Source: CAYLXX01 sp964387955
GTDB lineage: Bacteria > Patescibacteriota > Microgenomatia > UBA1406 > GWC2-37-13
Length of the DNA stretch: 32,751 nucleotides
Assembly (NCBI GenBank): GCA_964387955.1
Contig: CAYLXX010000009.1
Coordinates: 1 to 32,751 of the forward strand
Direction: 5' to 3'
Shown piece after piece: positions 1 through 7,549 of the stretch; position 1 is the stretch's first letter, and each line of letters begins with the position of its first letter. The notes beneath the pieces are model-generated. The model ran no database searches. It had not been told where the DNA came from and saw only the letters and a program-made list of their open reading frames with translations. The position numbers and the translations under genes were made by a program.

Positions 1-55
1 GGACCAAGGACATCTACTTTATAAGAGTAGCGCTCTACCACTGAGCTACAGACGC
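1..55 (-). tRNA. tRNA-Ile(UAU), 3' part cut by window edge
   Basis: Read on the minus strand from 55, the acceptor 5' strand GCGTCTG is followed by TA, a D-arm (GCTC/GAGC) and a five-pair anticodon stem CTACT/AGTAG enclosing the loop CTTATAA. This gives anticodon UAU, which reads AUA (Ile). The gene runs off the left edge inside the T-arm, so about 20 nt are missing. Bacteria normally read AUA with a CAU tRNA modified to lysidine by TilS, so a UAU tRNA is uncommon. The visible T-loop begins TCC rather than the usual TTC, so position 55 would be C. It could be a divergent or decayed tRNA, and the missing 3' end prevents a check. Confidence 0.75.
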
Positions 56-71
56 TATTATAACGTATCTT

Positions 72-77
72 ATTATA
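72..77 (-). promoter_or_regulatory. Possible -10 box for the tRNA-Ile
   Basis: A perfect TATAAT on the minus strand lies 16 nt before the tRNA 5' end. A second TATAAT sits directly against the tRNA. No convincing -35 is seen, so this is tentative. Confidence 0.35.
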
Positions 78-89
78 CTAAATCTACTA

Positions 90-545
90 TCAGTGGCAGC
101 CTGGAGCATCTGGTACTGAGGCGCAAACTTTCTGCTTACTTTCTTCAAATTCGCGCTGCATCTCAGCCTGCTTCTGCTCGAATTGTCGCTCCCACTCGAC
201 AGCTGTAGGATTGGGAGTTGGAGTATTGTAAATAGGGAAATTTATGTTGGGTTGTTGTTGCTGTGGTGTGTAATCGCCCTGATTATTGGTATTAACATCA
301 GTTGAAGAAGAAGAGTTGGTGTCGATTTCGACAGTATTGGTGACAGGCGCTTGGCCCGATGTAGAAAGCGCCTCAAACAGGTAGCGGGCATTATTTTTTA
401 AGGGTGAAATAATTTTTTTATCAAGCTCGCCCGTTTGTGTCCCCAGAACTACCGTTGATCCTGAGGTGATTACAAGCAATAGCAGAACGGATGCCAGGAT
501 TTTATTGGATATCGCGTGACTTGATGGGTTAAAAACTTGTGTCAT
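90..545 (-). CDS. Membrane-anchored protein with low-complexity Asn/Thr/Gln-rich region, unknown
   Basis: This 151-aa protein has no recognised domain. A short N-terminus is followed by one hydrophobic segment (about residues 15-35), so it should be anchored with its body outside the cell. Residues 65-115 are rich in Ser, Thr, Asn, Gln and Pro and look disordered. Residues 117-139 are highly charged and helical, possibly a coiled coil. Two cysteines close the protein (C141, C150) and could form a disulphide. Its start codon overlaps the lemA stop by 4 bp (ATGA), so the two genes are probably cotranscribed and translationally coupled. A role at the envelope with LemA is inferred from this context only. 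Confidence 0.75.
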   Translation of the reverse strand: MTQVFNPSSHAISNKILASVLLLLVITSGSTVVLGTQTGELDKKIISPLKNNARYLFEALSTSGQAPVTNTVEIDTNSSSSTDVNTNNQGDYTPQQQQPNINFPIYNTPTPNPTAVEWERQFEQKQAEMQREFEESKQKVCASVPDAPGCH

Positions 546-1081
546 GTTGAAACAGCATTAAACTCAAAAAAATCTGCCGGCCTGAATTGCAATGTGGCCG
601 ACGCCACAATATTCGGAAAAACTTGTATGGCATTATTGTATCTTTTTACCGATCGATTATATGTTTCACGATAAGCTGCGATTTTATCCTCGGTGTCTTT
701 CATGTTGTCCATAAGCTCTTTATATGACTCATTGGCTTTGAGTTTGGGATAATCTTCGACCACTGCAATCAAGCTTCCTTTGACAGATGAATACATTTTA
801 TCGGCTGCTTCTTTCTCTTTGATAGTTTGTGATTGATTCAGCGATGACCGAGCTTTGGCTATGTCCTCAAAAACAGAGCGCTCGTGTTTGGCGTATCCTT
901 TGACAGTTTGGACCAATTGATCAATAAGATCAGCGCGTCGATTGAGTTGTATATCTATGTCCGAAAAATCTTCAGCAACTTGGTTTTGCATAGTAACAAA
1001 CATATTGAAGCTAAACCAGAGAAAAATAAAAATAAAAAAAAGGATGATTGATATGGCAAGGAGTATATCAAAAGGTGTCAT
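542..1081 (-). CDS. lemA: LemA family protein
   Basis: This 179-aa protein matches the LemA fold: one N-terminal membrane helix (about residues 5-27), then a soluble helical bundle. The conserved LemA pattern is visible, with DIQLNRRADLIDQL near residues 42-55, an AYRETYNRSV-like stretch, YNNAIQVFPN near 148-157 and the closing FFEF motif. Length is typical. LemA proteins are widespread membrane proteins whose biochemical role is poorly defined. Here it is first in a two-gene unit with the overlapping gene at 90-545. A TGCTATAAT element ends 10 nt before the ATG and there is no Shine-Dalgarno sequence, so the mRNA is probably near-leaderless. Confidence 0.92.
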   Translation of the reverse strand: MTPFDILLAISIILFFIFIFLWFSFNMFVTMQNQVAEDFSDIDIQLNRRADLIDQLVQTVKGYAKHERSVFEDIAKARSSLNQSQTIKEKEAADKMYSSVKGSLIAVVEDYPKLKANESYKELMDNMKDTEDKIAAYRETYNRSVKRYNNAIQVFPNIVASATLQFRPADFFEFNAVST

Positions 1082-1091
1082 ATATCAAGTG

Positions 1092-1100
1092 ATTATAGCA
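1092..1100 (-). promoter_or_regulatory. Extended -10 promoter of lemA unit
   Basis: TGCTATAAT is an extended -10 (TGnTATAAT) with no good -35. The hexamer ends 10 nt before the lemA ATG, giving a predicted leader of only a few nucleotides. Confidence 0.6.
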
Positions 1101-1116
1101 TATATCCAACAATGTG

Positions 1117-1187
1117 TGGACCTACCGAGAATTGAACTCGGATCCTGGCAATGCGAATGCCATGTTTTGCCGTTAAACTATAGGCCC
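1117..1187 (-). tRNA. tRNA-Ala(CGC)
   Basis: The acceptor stem GGGCCTA/TAGGTCC contains the G3:U70 pair that is the alanine identity element. The anticodon stem TGGCA/TGCCA encloses TTCGCAT, giving CGC, which reads GCG. The T-arm CGAG-TTCAATT-CTCG is regular and the discriminator is A. CCA is not encoded: the bases after A73 read CAC. Confidence 0.93.
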
Positions 1188-1192
1188 GTGTT

Positions 1193-1267
1193 TGGTGTCT
1201 CCGGGCAGAATCGAACTGCCATCTTAGGTTCCGGAAACCCAAATTCTGTCCGTTGAACTACGGAGAC
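1193..1267 (-). tRNA. tRNA-Arg(CCG)
   Basis: The acceptor stem GTCTCCG/CGGAGAC is perfect. The anticodon stem TGGGT/ACCTA encloses TTCCGGA, giving CCG, which reads CGG. The T-arm GCAG-TTCGATT-CTGC is canonical. The discriminator A at 1196 is followed by CCA (1195-1193), so the 3' CCA seems to be encoded, unlike the neighbouring tRNAs. The gene lies only 9 nt downstream of tRNA-Ala on the scaffold, in the same orientation. Confidence 0.93.
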
Positions 1268-1293
1268 TAGCTATAGATGTATATTATATCAAT

Positions 1294-1740
1294 TTAAGAA
1301 GCAACGCCTTCGTGCTGGTAGAGGATAAGGGCCTTCTCAAAGGCTTCTTTATCTGATTTAAAAGATAGTGTTTTGCGAACCTCGTCGGTAGTGGTGAATT
1401 TGATATCTGAGATTTCCCAGTCATGATTTTTAGTATCGCCTGATTTATATTCCATTAAAAAATAGTACACGTGTTTTTTGATTAAGTAATCTTCGCGTTT
1501 ATACATGTACTCGATCTTTATTGGTTCTTCATGGATTATTTTTGTTTCAACGCCGCCTTCTTCTTTCACTTCGCGCAAAGCCGCTTCCTCGCGGCTCTCA
1601 TTTTTGACTATATCACCGACATGTCCTTTGGGAAAGCCCCAGCCTTTATAGGCAGAAAGTTGGACAATGAGCCATTTAACTCCTTCATTATCTATCTTGA
1701 AGACGATGCCTCCAGCCGAAGTCTCTCGCTTAAATTTCAT
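1294..1740 (-). CDS. Nudix hydrolase
   Basis: This 148-aa protein has a complete Nudix box: G42, then E48, then R56-E57-V58 with E60-E61 and G63-V64 (G-x5-E-x7-REUxEExGU). It forms the catalytic helix that binds divalent metal and hydrolyses a nucleoside diphosphate linked to another group. The GWGFPKGH segment before the box resembles diadenosine-polyphosphate (Ap4A) hydrolase and MutT-like members. The exact substrate cannot be read from the sequence. The start has one of the few good Shine-Dalgarno sequences in the window (AAGAGGAG, 6 nt upstream). The gene stands alone between tRNA genes and is probably a housecleaning or alarmone-degrading enzyme. Confidence 0.93.
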   Translation of the reverse strand: MKFKRETSAGGIVFKIDNEGVKWLIVQLSAYKGWGFPKGHVGDIVKNESREEAALREVKEEGGVETKIIHEEPIKIEYMYKREDYLIKKHVYYFLMEYKSGDTKNHDWEISDIKFTTTDEVRKTLSFKSDKEAFEKALILYQHEGVAS

Positions 1741-1746
1741 AAAAAA

Positions 1747-1770
1747 CTCCTCTTACTGTGTATTGTACCA
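1747..1770 (-). promoter_or_regulatory. Extended -10 and Shine-Dalgarno of the Nudix gene
   Basis: TGGTACAAT at 1770-1762 is an extended -10. AAGAGGAG at 1754-1747 lies 6 nt before the ATG. The predicted leader is about 15 nt. This is a conventional SD-led start, in contrast to most single genes in the window. Confidence 0.6.
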
Positions 1771-1773
1771 CCA

Positions 1774-1802
1774 TTGTGAATAAAGGGGTATTCAGGTAAA
1801 AT
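1774..1802 (+). promoter_or_regulatory. Promoter of the tRNA-Cys / tRNA-Ser / membrane protein unit
   Basis: TTGTGA at 1774-1779, a 17-nt spacer and TAAAAT at 1797-1802 form a sigma-70-type promoter that would start transcription near 1809, just before tRNA-Cys. Confidence 0.6.
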
Positions 1803-1818
1803 ATATAAGCTCAAATCT

Positions 1819-1890
1819 GGCGCGATGGCGAAGTGGTAACGCGGCTGTCTGCAAAACAGCTATGCAGGGGTTCAATTCCCCTTCGCGCCT
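1819..1890 (+). tRNA. tRNA-Cys(GCA)
   Basis: The acceptor stem GGCGCGA/TCGCGCC is perfect. The anticodon stem GCTGT/ACAGC encloses CTGCAAA, giving GCA (Cys). The T-arm is GGGG-TTCAATT-CCCC. The discriminator is U, as expected for tRNA-Cys. No CCA is encoded. Confidence 0.95.
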
Positions 1891-1899
1891 CACCCAAAA

Positions 1900-1983
1900 G
1901 GAGGGTTGGCCGAGCGGTTTATGGCGCAAGTCTTGAAAACTTGTGAGCGCAAGCTCTCAGAGGTTCGAATCCTCTACCCTCCG
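1900..1983 (+). tRNA. tRNA-Ser(UGA)
   Basis: This is a class II tRNA with a long variable arm (TGAGC-GCAA-GCTCTCA region). The acceptor stem is GGAGGGT/ACCCTCC. The anticodon stem CAAGT/ACTTG encloses CTTGAAA, giving UGA (Ser). The discriminator is G and no CCA is encoded. It lies 9 nt after tRNA-Cys and only 3 nt before the ATG of the next protein gene. Confidence 0.95.
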
Positions 1984-1986
1984 CCG

Positions 1987-3546
1987 ATGCTCCGAAAATA
2001 TTTACCTTACCTGCTGTCGCTTCTCCTTATTTTTTGTGTCGGACTTTGGCTGACTGAAAATTTTTCTCAATCTATCCGCTTCACTGATGAGGATGGACAT
2101 ATGGTTGGTGGCGCTTTGTTTCTCCACGGACTTATACCATATAGAGACTTTAGTTCTAATCATCAGCCAATACTGTATTTTTTCAGTACGCTTATCCATA
2201 GATTATTCAGCCTTAACTCGATTTTTTTATTGGTTAAGCGACATAGAGAATTTATTTTTTTATACTCGCTCATATGGGATGCAATTTTTTTAGTGTATTT
2301 AAGAAGAGTTGGTCTGATTTTTATTCTTATCTTTGAGTCCAGTAAAATTCTGCTTCTTGGTAATCAATATCTGGGCGAAACGCTTGCGGCCTATCCCTTT
2401 GTGATGCTGCTTATTTTGACTGCCAAAGTGTATTTCTCAAAAACTACGCTCAGTTTAAAAGAGCTGGGGCTAGCAGGTATCTCATCTTTTATAGCTATGT
2501 TTTCTTTACTGCCGCTTTGGCCGGCGCTGGCATTTCTTAATGTCATGCTTATCGTCAAGAATCGTAAAAATTGGCAGGGCATATGTCTGTTGGTAGGAGT
2601 AGAGGTAATTTTAGCCATTATTGTATTTATGTTCATCCCTTTTGGAGATTATTTCCGTGAAACATTTGTCAACAACATCAAATATTTTTTTCCTTCAATT
2701 ACCAACACCACCAAGATTTCCTTTATGCCGATATTTGTACTGATTCCTTCATTTTTTACTCATGACCCAAATCAAATAGAGCGCATTTTGATACCAATTG
2801 TATTTCTTATCGCGCTGATTGCCATTGATGCATATAAATCTAAAAAAATTTGGGTGTGGACACTGCTTTTCATCGCAGTTTTAATTAGTAATACTCGGGT
2901 GAGTACATTTCATGACAATTTATTGTATGGTGGTTTCCATGCTTTGCCTTGGCTTTATGGCATGTTGGTGCTTCCTGCCATTTTTCTCAATGGTACTAAA
3001 CAAAAAAAACTCTTTTACACAGGCTTGTTTTTGGCTGTTATTTCGTTGCTATCTGTTGTCGTGTATCCAAACAATCTTCTTACACGGAAAAATGATATTC
3101 ACAATGAGAGTTATATTAATTACTCGGAGGCAACGACGTACGGTCAGGCAATTGAAGCGATGAAGAACGATAAAGATAGATCAATTTTTTACGAAACTGA
3201 TTCATTGGGTTTTTGGGTATCTGGGACTCGATTGCCGACCCATATGTTGGATTACTATAGTTGGATGTTTACCGTGCCCGCACTCAAAAGTGAGTTTATA
3301 AAGGTTATGGACACAAATCCTCCAGAATTTATAGTGTATATAAATAGCGTCAGCATAGCCAAAGCCACTACTCGTACAGAAACATTTGGGCAAATTCTGG
3401 ACACGAAACTGCAAAGTGAGTATGTACGTGTAAAATATCAAGGCAAACCTTCTAAATTATTCATCTTGAAGTCGCGGGCAAAACAGATTACTCAGGCACA
3501 AAAAGATGGATTATCGTATCTTGAATTTACCATCCCAGGCTCCTAA
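1987..3546 (+). CDS. GT-C-like (PMT/ArnT-type) multi-pass membrane protein
   Basis: This 519-aa protein has about ten hydrophobic segments and a C-terminal soluble part (about residues 370-519). The N-terminal loop carries the acidic DEDG motif (about residues 33-36), followed by IPYRDF and NHQP motifs. This is the arrangement of GT-C glycosyltransferases of the dolichyl-phosphate-mannose protein mannosyltransferase type, where the acidic pair is catalytic. It probably transfers a sugar from a polyprenyl-phosphate donor at the outer face of the membrane. The ATG at 1987 was chosen because the longer open frame (from 1906) lies inside tRNA-Ser, and a hydrophobic N-terminus starts at MLRKYL. 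There is no Shine-Dalgarno and only CCG separates the ATG from the tRNA. It likely shares the tRNA promoter. Donor and acceptor are unknown. Confidence 0.8.
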   Translation: MLRKYLPYLLSLLLIFCVGLWLTENFSQSIRFTDEDGHMVGGALFLHGLIPYRDFSSNHQPILYFFSTLIHRLFSLNSIFLLVKRHREFIFLYSLIWDAIFLVYLRRVGLIFILIFESSKILLLGNQYLGETLAAYPFVMLLILTAKVYFSKTTLSLKELGLAGISSFIAMFSLLPLWPALAFLNVMLIVKNRKNWQGICLLVGVEVILAIIVFMFIPFGDYFRETFVNNIKYFFPSITNTTKISFMPIFVLIPSFFTHDPNQIERILIPIVFLIALIAIDAYKSKKIWVWTLLFIAVLISNTRVSTFHDNLLYGGFHALPWLYGMLVLPAIFLNGTKQKKLFYTGLFLAVISLLSVVVYPNNLLTRKNDIHNESYINYSEATTYGQAIEAMKNDKDRSIFYETDSLGFWVSGTRLPTHMLDYYSWMFTVPALKSEFIKVMDTNPPEFIVYINSVSIAKATTRTETFGQILDTKLQSEYVRVKYQGKPSKLFILKSRAKQITQAQKDGLSYLEFTIPGS

Positions 3547-3601
3547 ATAATTATTCTTATATCCTACTTGAAGTGAGCTATTTAGCCTCACATAGAGCCA
3601 C

Positions 3602-3630
3602 TTGATTTTATATAGGTCTTGTTATATAAT
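3602..3630 (+). promoter_or_regulatory. Promoter of the sortase cassette
   Basis: TTGATT (3602-3607), a 17-nt spacer and a perfect TATAAT (3625-3630). Transcription should start near 3637, so the leader before the ATG at 3642 is only about 5 nt and holds no Shine-Dalgarno. Confidence 0.75.
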
Positions 3631-3641
3631 GCGCGACACGT

Positions 3642-4181
3642 ATGTCTAATTTGATTAAGAAAACTTGTGCTGGCTTGTCTCTACTTGTTGTGACGTTGAT
3701 TTTGTTTGCTCCGCAAGCCTACGCTTTAACTTTGCCCCCTTTTTCTTCGTGTTTAAACCCTCAAGGCAGTCTCAGAGCAAGTTATAACTCAGGTACCCAT
3801 GGAATAGTCGGAGATGCAAGCACGCACACAGGCCAAGATGCCGTATATATAGTTGATCAAGAGAATTTTCTGCAATGTTTCTGCGATGATAATGGTAAAG
3901 GTATTCAGACAAAATGGCTCAAAGCTTCTTCATTTAGCGACACCGACCTTAAATATCTGCAAAGTCAAGGCTGGATCAAAGTCGATGACGGAGCTCAATG
4001 GGGTCTGTTATCTGGTGCTTATTTAGCCAAAAACGACCCGTTTGTGTGCGGCGGTAATAGATCTGCGGGCGAGGTGCTGGGATTAGCCACAACTGGTGAT
4101 ATGAGCCTGATAGTAGGGATCTTTGCCTTTGGTTTACTCACGCTCGCTTCTGGTCAACTTCTTATAAAATTTCGTTCTTAA
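3642..4181 (+). CDS. Secreted protein with LATTG sortase sorting signal
   Basis: This 179-aa exported protein has a signal peptide (residues 1-28, probable cleavage after AYA). The mature part has four cysteines (C37, C79, C81, C136), enough for two disulphides, and no known domain. The C-terminus is a textbook cell-wall sorting signal: LATTG at 148-152, a hydrophobic segment of about 20 residues (154-174) and a short basic tail (KFRS). An LAxTG pentapeptide is the type recognised by class E sortases in Actinobacteria. The gene is 3 nt upstream of a sortase gene, so it is very probably that enzyme's dedicated substrate. The signal makes it a covalently anchored surface protein or a monomer of a surface polymer. 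No pilin-type Lys motif or isopeptide domain is evident. Confidence 0.85.
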   Translation: MSNLIKKTCAGLSLLVVTLILFAPQAYALTLPPFSSCLNPQGSLRASYNSGTHGIVGDASTHTGQDAVYIVDQENFLQCFCDDNGKGIQTKWLKASSFSDTDLKYLQSQGWIKVDDGAQWGLLSGAYLAKNDPFVCGGNRSAGEVLGLATTGDMSLIVGIFAFGLLTLASGQLLIKFRS

Positions 4182-4184
4182 CCT

Positions 4185-4727
4185 ATGAAACTGGTCGTTT
4201 CTAGGTTTCTGACAGGTATAGGTCTTCTGTGTTTGGCATATGGTTTTTTGCTTCTGGTCCAGCATTATAATCCCAACCGCTTATCGTTTGCGCTTTCCTC
4301 CTATAAAGACCCTAAATTCGCCTCTACAGAGGCAGTTCCTGCAGTTTTGGCTATTCCAGGGCTCCAAATAAGTCTCCCTATCATACCGTCTCATATTTCG
4401 GGTAAATCGTGGCCGACTACTGATCGAGGCGTTTCGTACCTTGCAGATTCGGTTATTCCTGGCTCAAAAGGCAATGCGATCTTCTGGGGGCATAATTGGA
4501 CAAGCTTACTAGGAGGCTTAGTGCATACTAAGCAGGGGCAGAAAGTATCGGTCCTTTTTACTGACGGCACATCAAAAACATTTACAGTGGAATATATTGG
4601 TGTGGTCTCGCCCAACCAGTCCTCTATCTTAAAAAACACGGGTGACAGACGTTTGACTATTTATACTTGTACAGGTTTCTTAGACAGTAAACGCTTCGTG
4701 GTCGTTGCTCGCTACGATGAGTCTTAA
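4185..4727 (+). CDS. Sortase (class D/E-like transpeptidase)
   Basis: This 180-aa protein has an N-terminal membrane anchor (about residues 7-26) and one sortase domain (about 53-178). The catalytic residues are in place: His103 in FWGHN, Cys162 in TIYTC and Arg170 in the following strand. The enzyme would cleave a sorting signal between Thr and Gly and join the acyl-enzyme product to an amine on the surface. It starts 3 nt after the LATTG protein in the same transcript, so the pair forms a minimal sortase-substrate cassette. Length and the single anchor fit the short class D/E sortases, but the class is not proven. Its stop TAA shares the palindrome TTAA with the stop of the converging gene at 4724. 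Confidence 0.93.
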   Translation: MKLVVSRFLTGIGLLCLAYGFLLLVQHYNPNRLSFALSSYKDPKFASTEAVPAVLAIPGLQISLPIIPSHISGKSWPTTDRGVSYLADSVIPGSKGNAIFWGHNWTSLLGGLVHTKQGQKVSVLFTDGTSKTFTVEYIGVVSPNQSSILKNTGDRRLTIYTCTGFLDSKRFVVVARYDES

Positions 4728-5953
4728 ACGTGGAGTGCGTGCAGTATTTTTTTAAGATAATACATAAAATCTTTCTTCGTGTAGTCTAATGCGATTTGTA
4801 TATCTTCATGATTTGTTGGAGTAGAGAGGTTATAAGCGACTGTAGTGAAATTATTTTTAGTAAAAATTATTCGCGGCGCATCTGCTGTGGTTATAAGTGA
4901 AAAATTACCGCGCCAATCAGAGGTTGTTTTATAAAAATCTGTTGCAACATTCACTCCTCTTACTGGAAAACCAAAAATGTCTTCTACATGTCCGGAAATG
5001 CGAAGAGGTAAGTAATACTGACTGAGAACTTCGCTTGCTGGTTTGGGGTTGAAGGCGTCGTCGAAGATCTGAGTTGAGCCGCCAAAGGCCGTCCAGTAAT
5101 TGACCCCTTCGACGACGCTGTGATTTTTGGCCAACTGGATTAACAATTCTTTTATATAATCTTTTTGCTCTTCGGGAGTCATGTTGCCGTGAATATCTGG
5201 TATCGGTGCCCCATATTCACCAAGCACCACAGGCGTGTCAAATTTTTCATGTAGAGATTGAATATCTGCAATAAATTGTGGAATATCATTGACGTAGTGA
5301 TCGATGACAACTCGGTTGCCAATCTTTTTCACCGTCTCTTTGGTTAGAACTTGTCTGGCAATATCACCATTGGTCGAAAAATAACCACAGGTAACTTTTT
5401 TGCCAATTTTGGCAAACGCATTGACGCAATTATCATATGAATCAATCAAGAATTGATTAAAAGCAGCTGATTTCTCGGCCGAGCCGCGCGGATCACCGGG
5501 TCCGCCGTTTTCTGCCTCAGGTACTGGTGTAAAAATATCACCATTTTTAAATAGTTCCTGGTGTGAGGTGATAAAGGCATACGTCATTGTATGGTGTTGG
5601 TTGTAGTCGGTGAATTTAGGGAAGTCAAACCACCCTTCCCAGCCGGAAAAATTCCCCCTAAACCACACATGCAGGTTATTGATGCGAGCTTCATCCACCC
5701 AAGATTTTAATACCGGATAAAATTTTTCATCATAGGGAGTGGCAATAGAAATATGAGTGGGGTGAAGTGCGGCTACTTTGCCAACTAACTCAGGTATTTT
5801 GGGTAACATGCCTTTGTCTCCTGCTGCATCACGCGAAAGTTTCATAGTATCAATTGACTCAACAGGGAAAAATCGCTCTTGTGCATGGGCCTTTGTTCCA
5901 AAAGAGATACTTATTGCATAAATAAGTAGAACTAAGATCAGAAATTTTTTCAT
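4724..5953 (-). CDS. Secreted glycoside-hydrolase-like (TIM-barrel) protein with C-terminal beta domain
   Basis: This 409-aa protein has a signal peptide ending at AHA (about residue 24). Residues 30-315 read as a glycosidase-type barrel. HISIATPYD starts an early strand, E146/E148 in PVPEAEN sit where an acid/base Glu would fall, and E246 in VVLGEYGAP resembles the nucleophile motif of GH5/GH39-like clan-A enzymes. Residues 318-390 form a carboxypeptidase-regulatory-like beta sandwich (ISGHVEDIFGFPVRGV). It is the last gene of the glycan operon, 3 nt after the membrane protein gene. It may therefore trim or remodel the surface glycan outside the cell. The enzymatic assignment is by motif only and the substrate is unknown. 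Confidence 0.7.
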   Translation of the reverse strand: MKKFLILVLLIYAISISFGTKAHAQERFFPVESIDTMKLSRDAAGDKGMLPKIPELVGKVAALHPTHISIATPYDEKFYPVLKSWVDEARINNLHVWFRGNFSGWEGWFDFPKFTDYNQHHTMTYAFITSHQELFKNGDIFTPVPEAENGGPGDPRGSAEKSAAFNQFLIDSYDNCVNAFAKIGKKVTCGYFSTNGDIARQVLTKETVKKIGNRVVIDHYVNDIPQFIADIQSLHEKFDTPVVLGEYGAPIPDIHGNMTPEEQKDYIKELLIQLAKNHSVVEGVNYWTAFGGSTQIFDDAFNPKPASEVLSQYYLPLRISGHVEDIFGFPVRGVNVATDFYKTTSDWRGNFSLITTADAPRIIFTKNNFTTVAYNLSTPTNHEDIQIALDYTKKDFMYYLKKILHALHV

Positions 5954-5956
5954 AGC

Positions 5957-7549
5957 TTATGTTTGAGAATTTCTCTTGAAAATGAGGATTTCGTTGGAAG
6001 TATACGTTTTCTTAAAATATTTATAGAGTCTGGCCTGCATGGCTTTATCGTCATACAATGTTCTCCACACCACATCATCTTTTTGCATGACAATCCATGT
6101 CGCATATTTTTCGGGTTGCTTCAGCGAATCTTCCCAGTAAGGTTTGGTACCAATATAAATGACATTTTGCATGGGGATACCTGACCTGATGATGCTCATT
6201 GTGCGGGCATAGTCATCAATGAGTACAAGCCCATGATCGTAGTTTTTGGTCATCCAAAATTCGGCATCAGTGCGTTTGGCATGCGACAGACCAACTACAC
6301 CATCCTCGAGCGTGATGATTTTTGAGTAACCTGAAATAAAAAGTAGAGCTTGTATTAGACATAGACTGATGACTATTATTTTGGTCACAACTTCTATCCG
6401 ATAAATAAAATAGCCAAAAAGTAGGGCTACAATCGGGACCATCATGATACCGTAGCGGACATTGAAGAGCCGCCATTCGTACCCAACCGGAGTCAGAGAC
6501 GGTATGAAAATAACCGATTGTCCTAGATACAGTGTAATTACATTAAAGATAATCGGTACCAAAAGTATGGGAACTATGAGCCAGCGGTATTTGAATCTAG
6601 TATCAATGACAAAATATGCCAGAGCAAAAGTTGCAATTGCGAAAACTACCACTCCACTATTACTCATAGCAGTGATTAAATAATAGGCAATTGACATGAG
6701 TATATTATGGTAACCAGGCAGCTCACCTTTTGATAACCAACTCGCCTGTTGTGATTTAGCAGAGAACTGACTGTGAGTAAAATACAGTGGATCACCGAGG
6801 ATAATGAATCCCCATATGAACCAAATCAAAATCCCAAAAAAAGCTAACGTGCTAAATAACAATACGCGCCCTTCAACATCTTGCCATTTTTTTTTATAAG
6901 GAAAAAATTTTACAAAAATAATCAATGCTTCTATAAAAACCAAAAACCAACCATCATAGCGAGTAAGTGAAGCGCAAAATCCAAAAAAACCTGCAAGGAT
7001 CAGCGACAAAAGTTCGTTTTCGTGTGAAATAAATTTAATAAAAAAGTACCCTGATAGTACAAAAAACATAATTAAAGGAAGTTCGGTCATGGGCGTGGTC
7101 TGCATATACAGCACATTGGGATTGCATATAAAAATCAATGCGCCAGCAAATGAAGCGAGTCTGCTGTTGGTCAAAAAAAGTATGGTTTTGTATATAAACA
7201 AAGCAGCTACAATAAAACAGAATCCAGATACGATTGACCCAGCCAAACCTGTACGCCAGAGAACATCAAAATACACAAACGGCAACATCATAAGATGTGG
7301 TAAAGGCAACCAAATTCCTCCCAGTTGTGCAAACCCAGGTGTCAGTCCAGCCACGACTCGCTTTGAGATATTCAGATGAGATTCTGCATCTCCATAGGCA
7401 ATAATTTTGTCGTTTAAGAAAAAATAAGTTGTTGCTGCAATCGAGCAAAGTGCCGCAATAATTACGGTAATTTTGTCATAAGGCCAATGAAGTACCTTAT
7501 GTTTGACAGAGTCAATGGTAGAACGTCGAAAGCTAAGACTTAAATTCAT
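5957..7549 (-). CDS. GT-C-like (GT39 family) membrane protein
   Basis: This 530-aa protein has an N-terminal cytosolic stretch, about ten membrane segments and a C-terminal soluble domain. The first external loop has GDAESHLNISKR (acidic residues followed by His) and then GIWLPLPHL, the layout seen in dolichyl-phosphate-mannose mannosyltransferase-like GT-C enzymes. It probably transfers a sugar from a lipid-phosphate donor on the outer face. I place the start at the ATG at 7549 (MNLSLSF), which has GAAGG about 8 nt upstream. The longer frame would need a TTG at 7588 and overlap the preceding gene by 56 nt. With the ATG the overlap is 17 nt. Donor and acceptor are not known. Confidence 0.8.
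   Translation of the reverse strand: MNLSLSFRRSTIDSVKHKVLHWPYDKITVIIAALCSIAATTYFFLNDKIIAYGDAESHLNISKRVVAGLTPGFAQLGGIWLPLPHLMMLPFVYFDVLWRTGLAGSIVSGFCFIVAALFIYKTILFLTNSRLASFAGALIFICNPNVLYMQTTPMTELPLIMFFVLSGYFFIKFISHENELLSLILAGFFGFCASLTRYDGWFLVFIEALIIFVKFFPYKKKWQDVEGRVLLFSTLAFFGILIWFIWGFIILGDPLYFTHSQFSAKSQQASWLSKGELPGYHNILMSIAYYLITAMSNSGVVVFAIATFALAYFVIDTRFKYRWLIVPILLVPIIFNVITLYLGQSVIFIPSLTPVGYEWRLFNVRYGIMMVPIVALLFGYFIYRIEVVTKIIVISLCLIQALLFISGYSKIITLEDGVVGLSHAKRTDAEFWMTKNYDHGLVLIDDYARTMSIIRSGIPMQNVIYIGTKPYWEDSLKQPEKYATWIVMQKDDVVWRTLYDDKAMQARLYKYFKKTYTSNEILIFKRNSQT

Noticed and set aside
942..1256. 104-codon open frame on the plus strand
   Set aside because: It crosses the lemA gene and both tRNA genes in antisense.
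1906..1986. N-terminal extension of the membrane protein gene by 27 codons
   Set aside because: It lies entirely inside tRNA-Ser. The hydrophobic N-terminus starts at the ATG at 1987.
3573..3591. GTGAG/CTCAC hairpin as a terminator after the 1987 gene
   Set aside because: The stem is only 5 bp and no T run follows on either strand.
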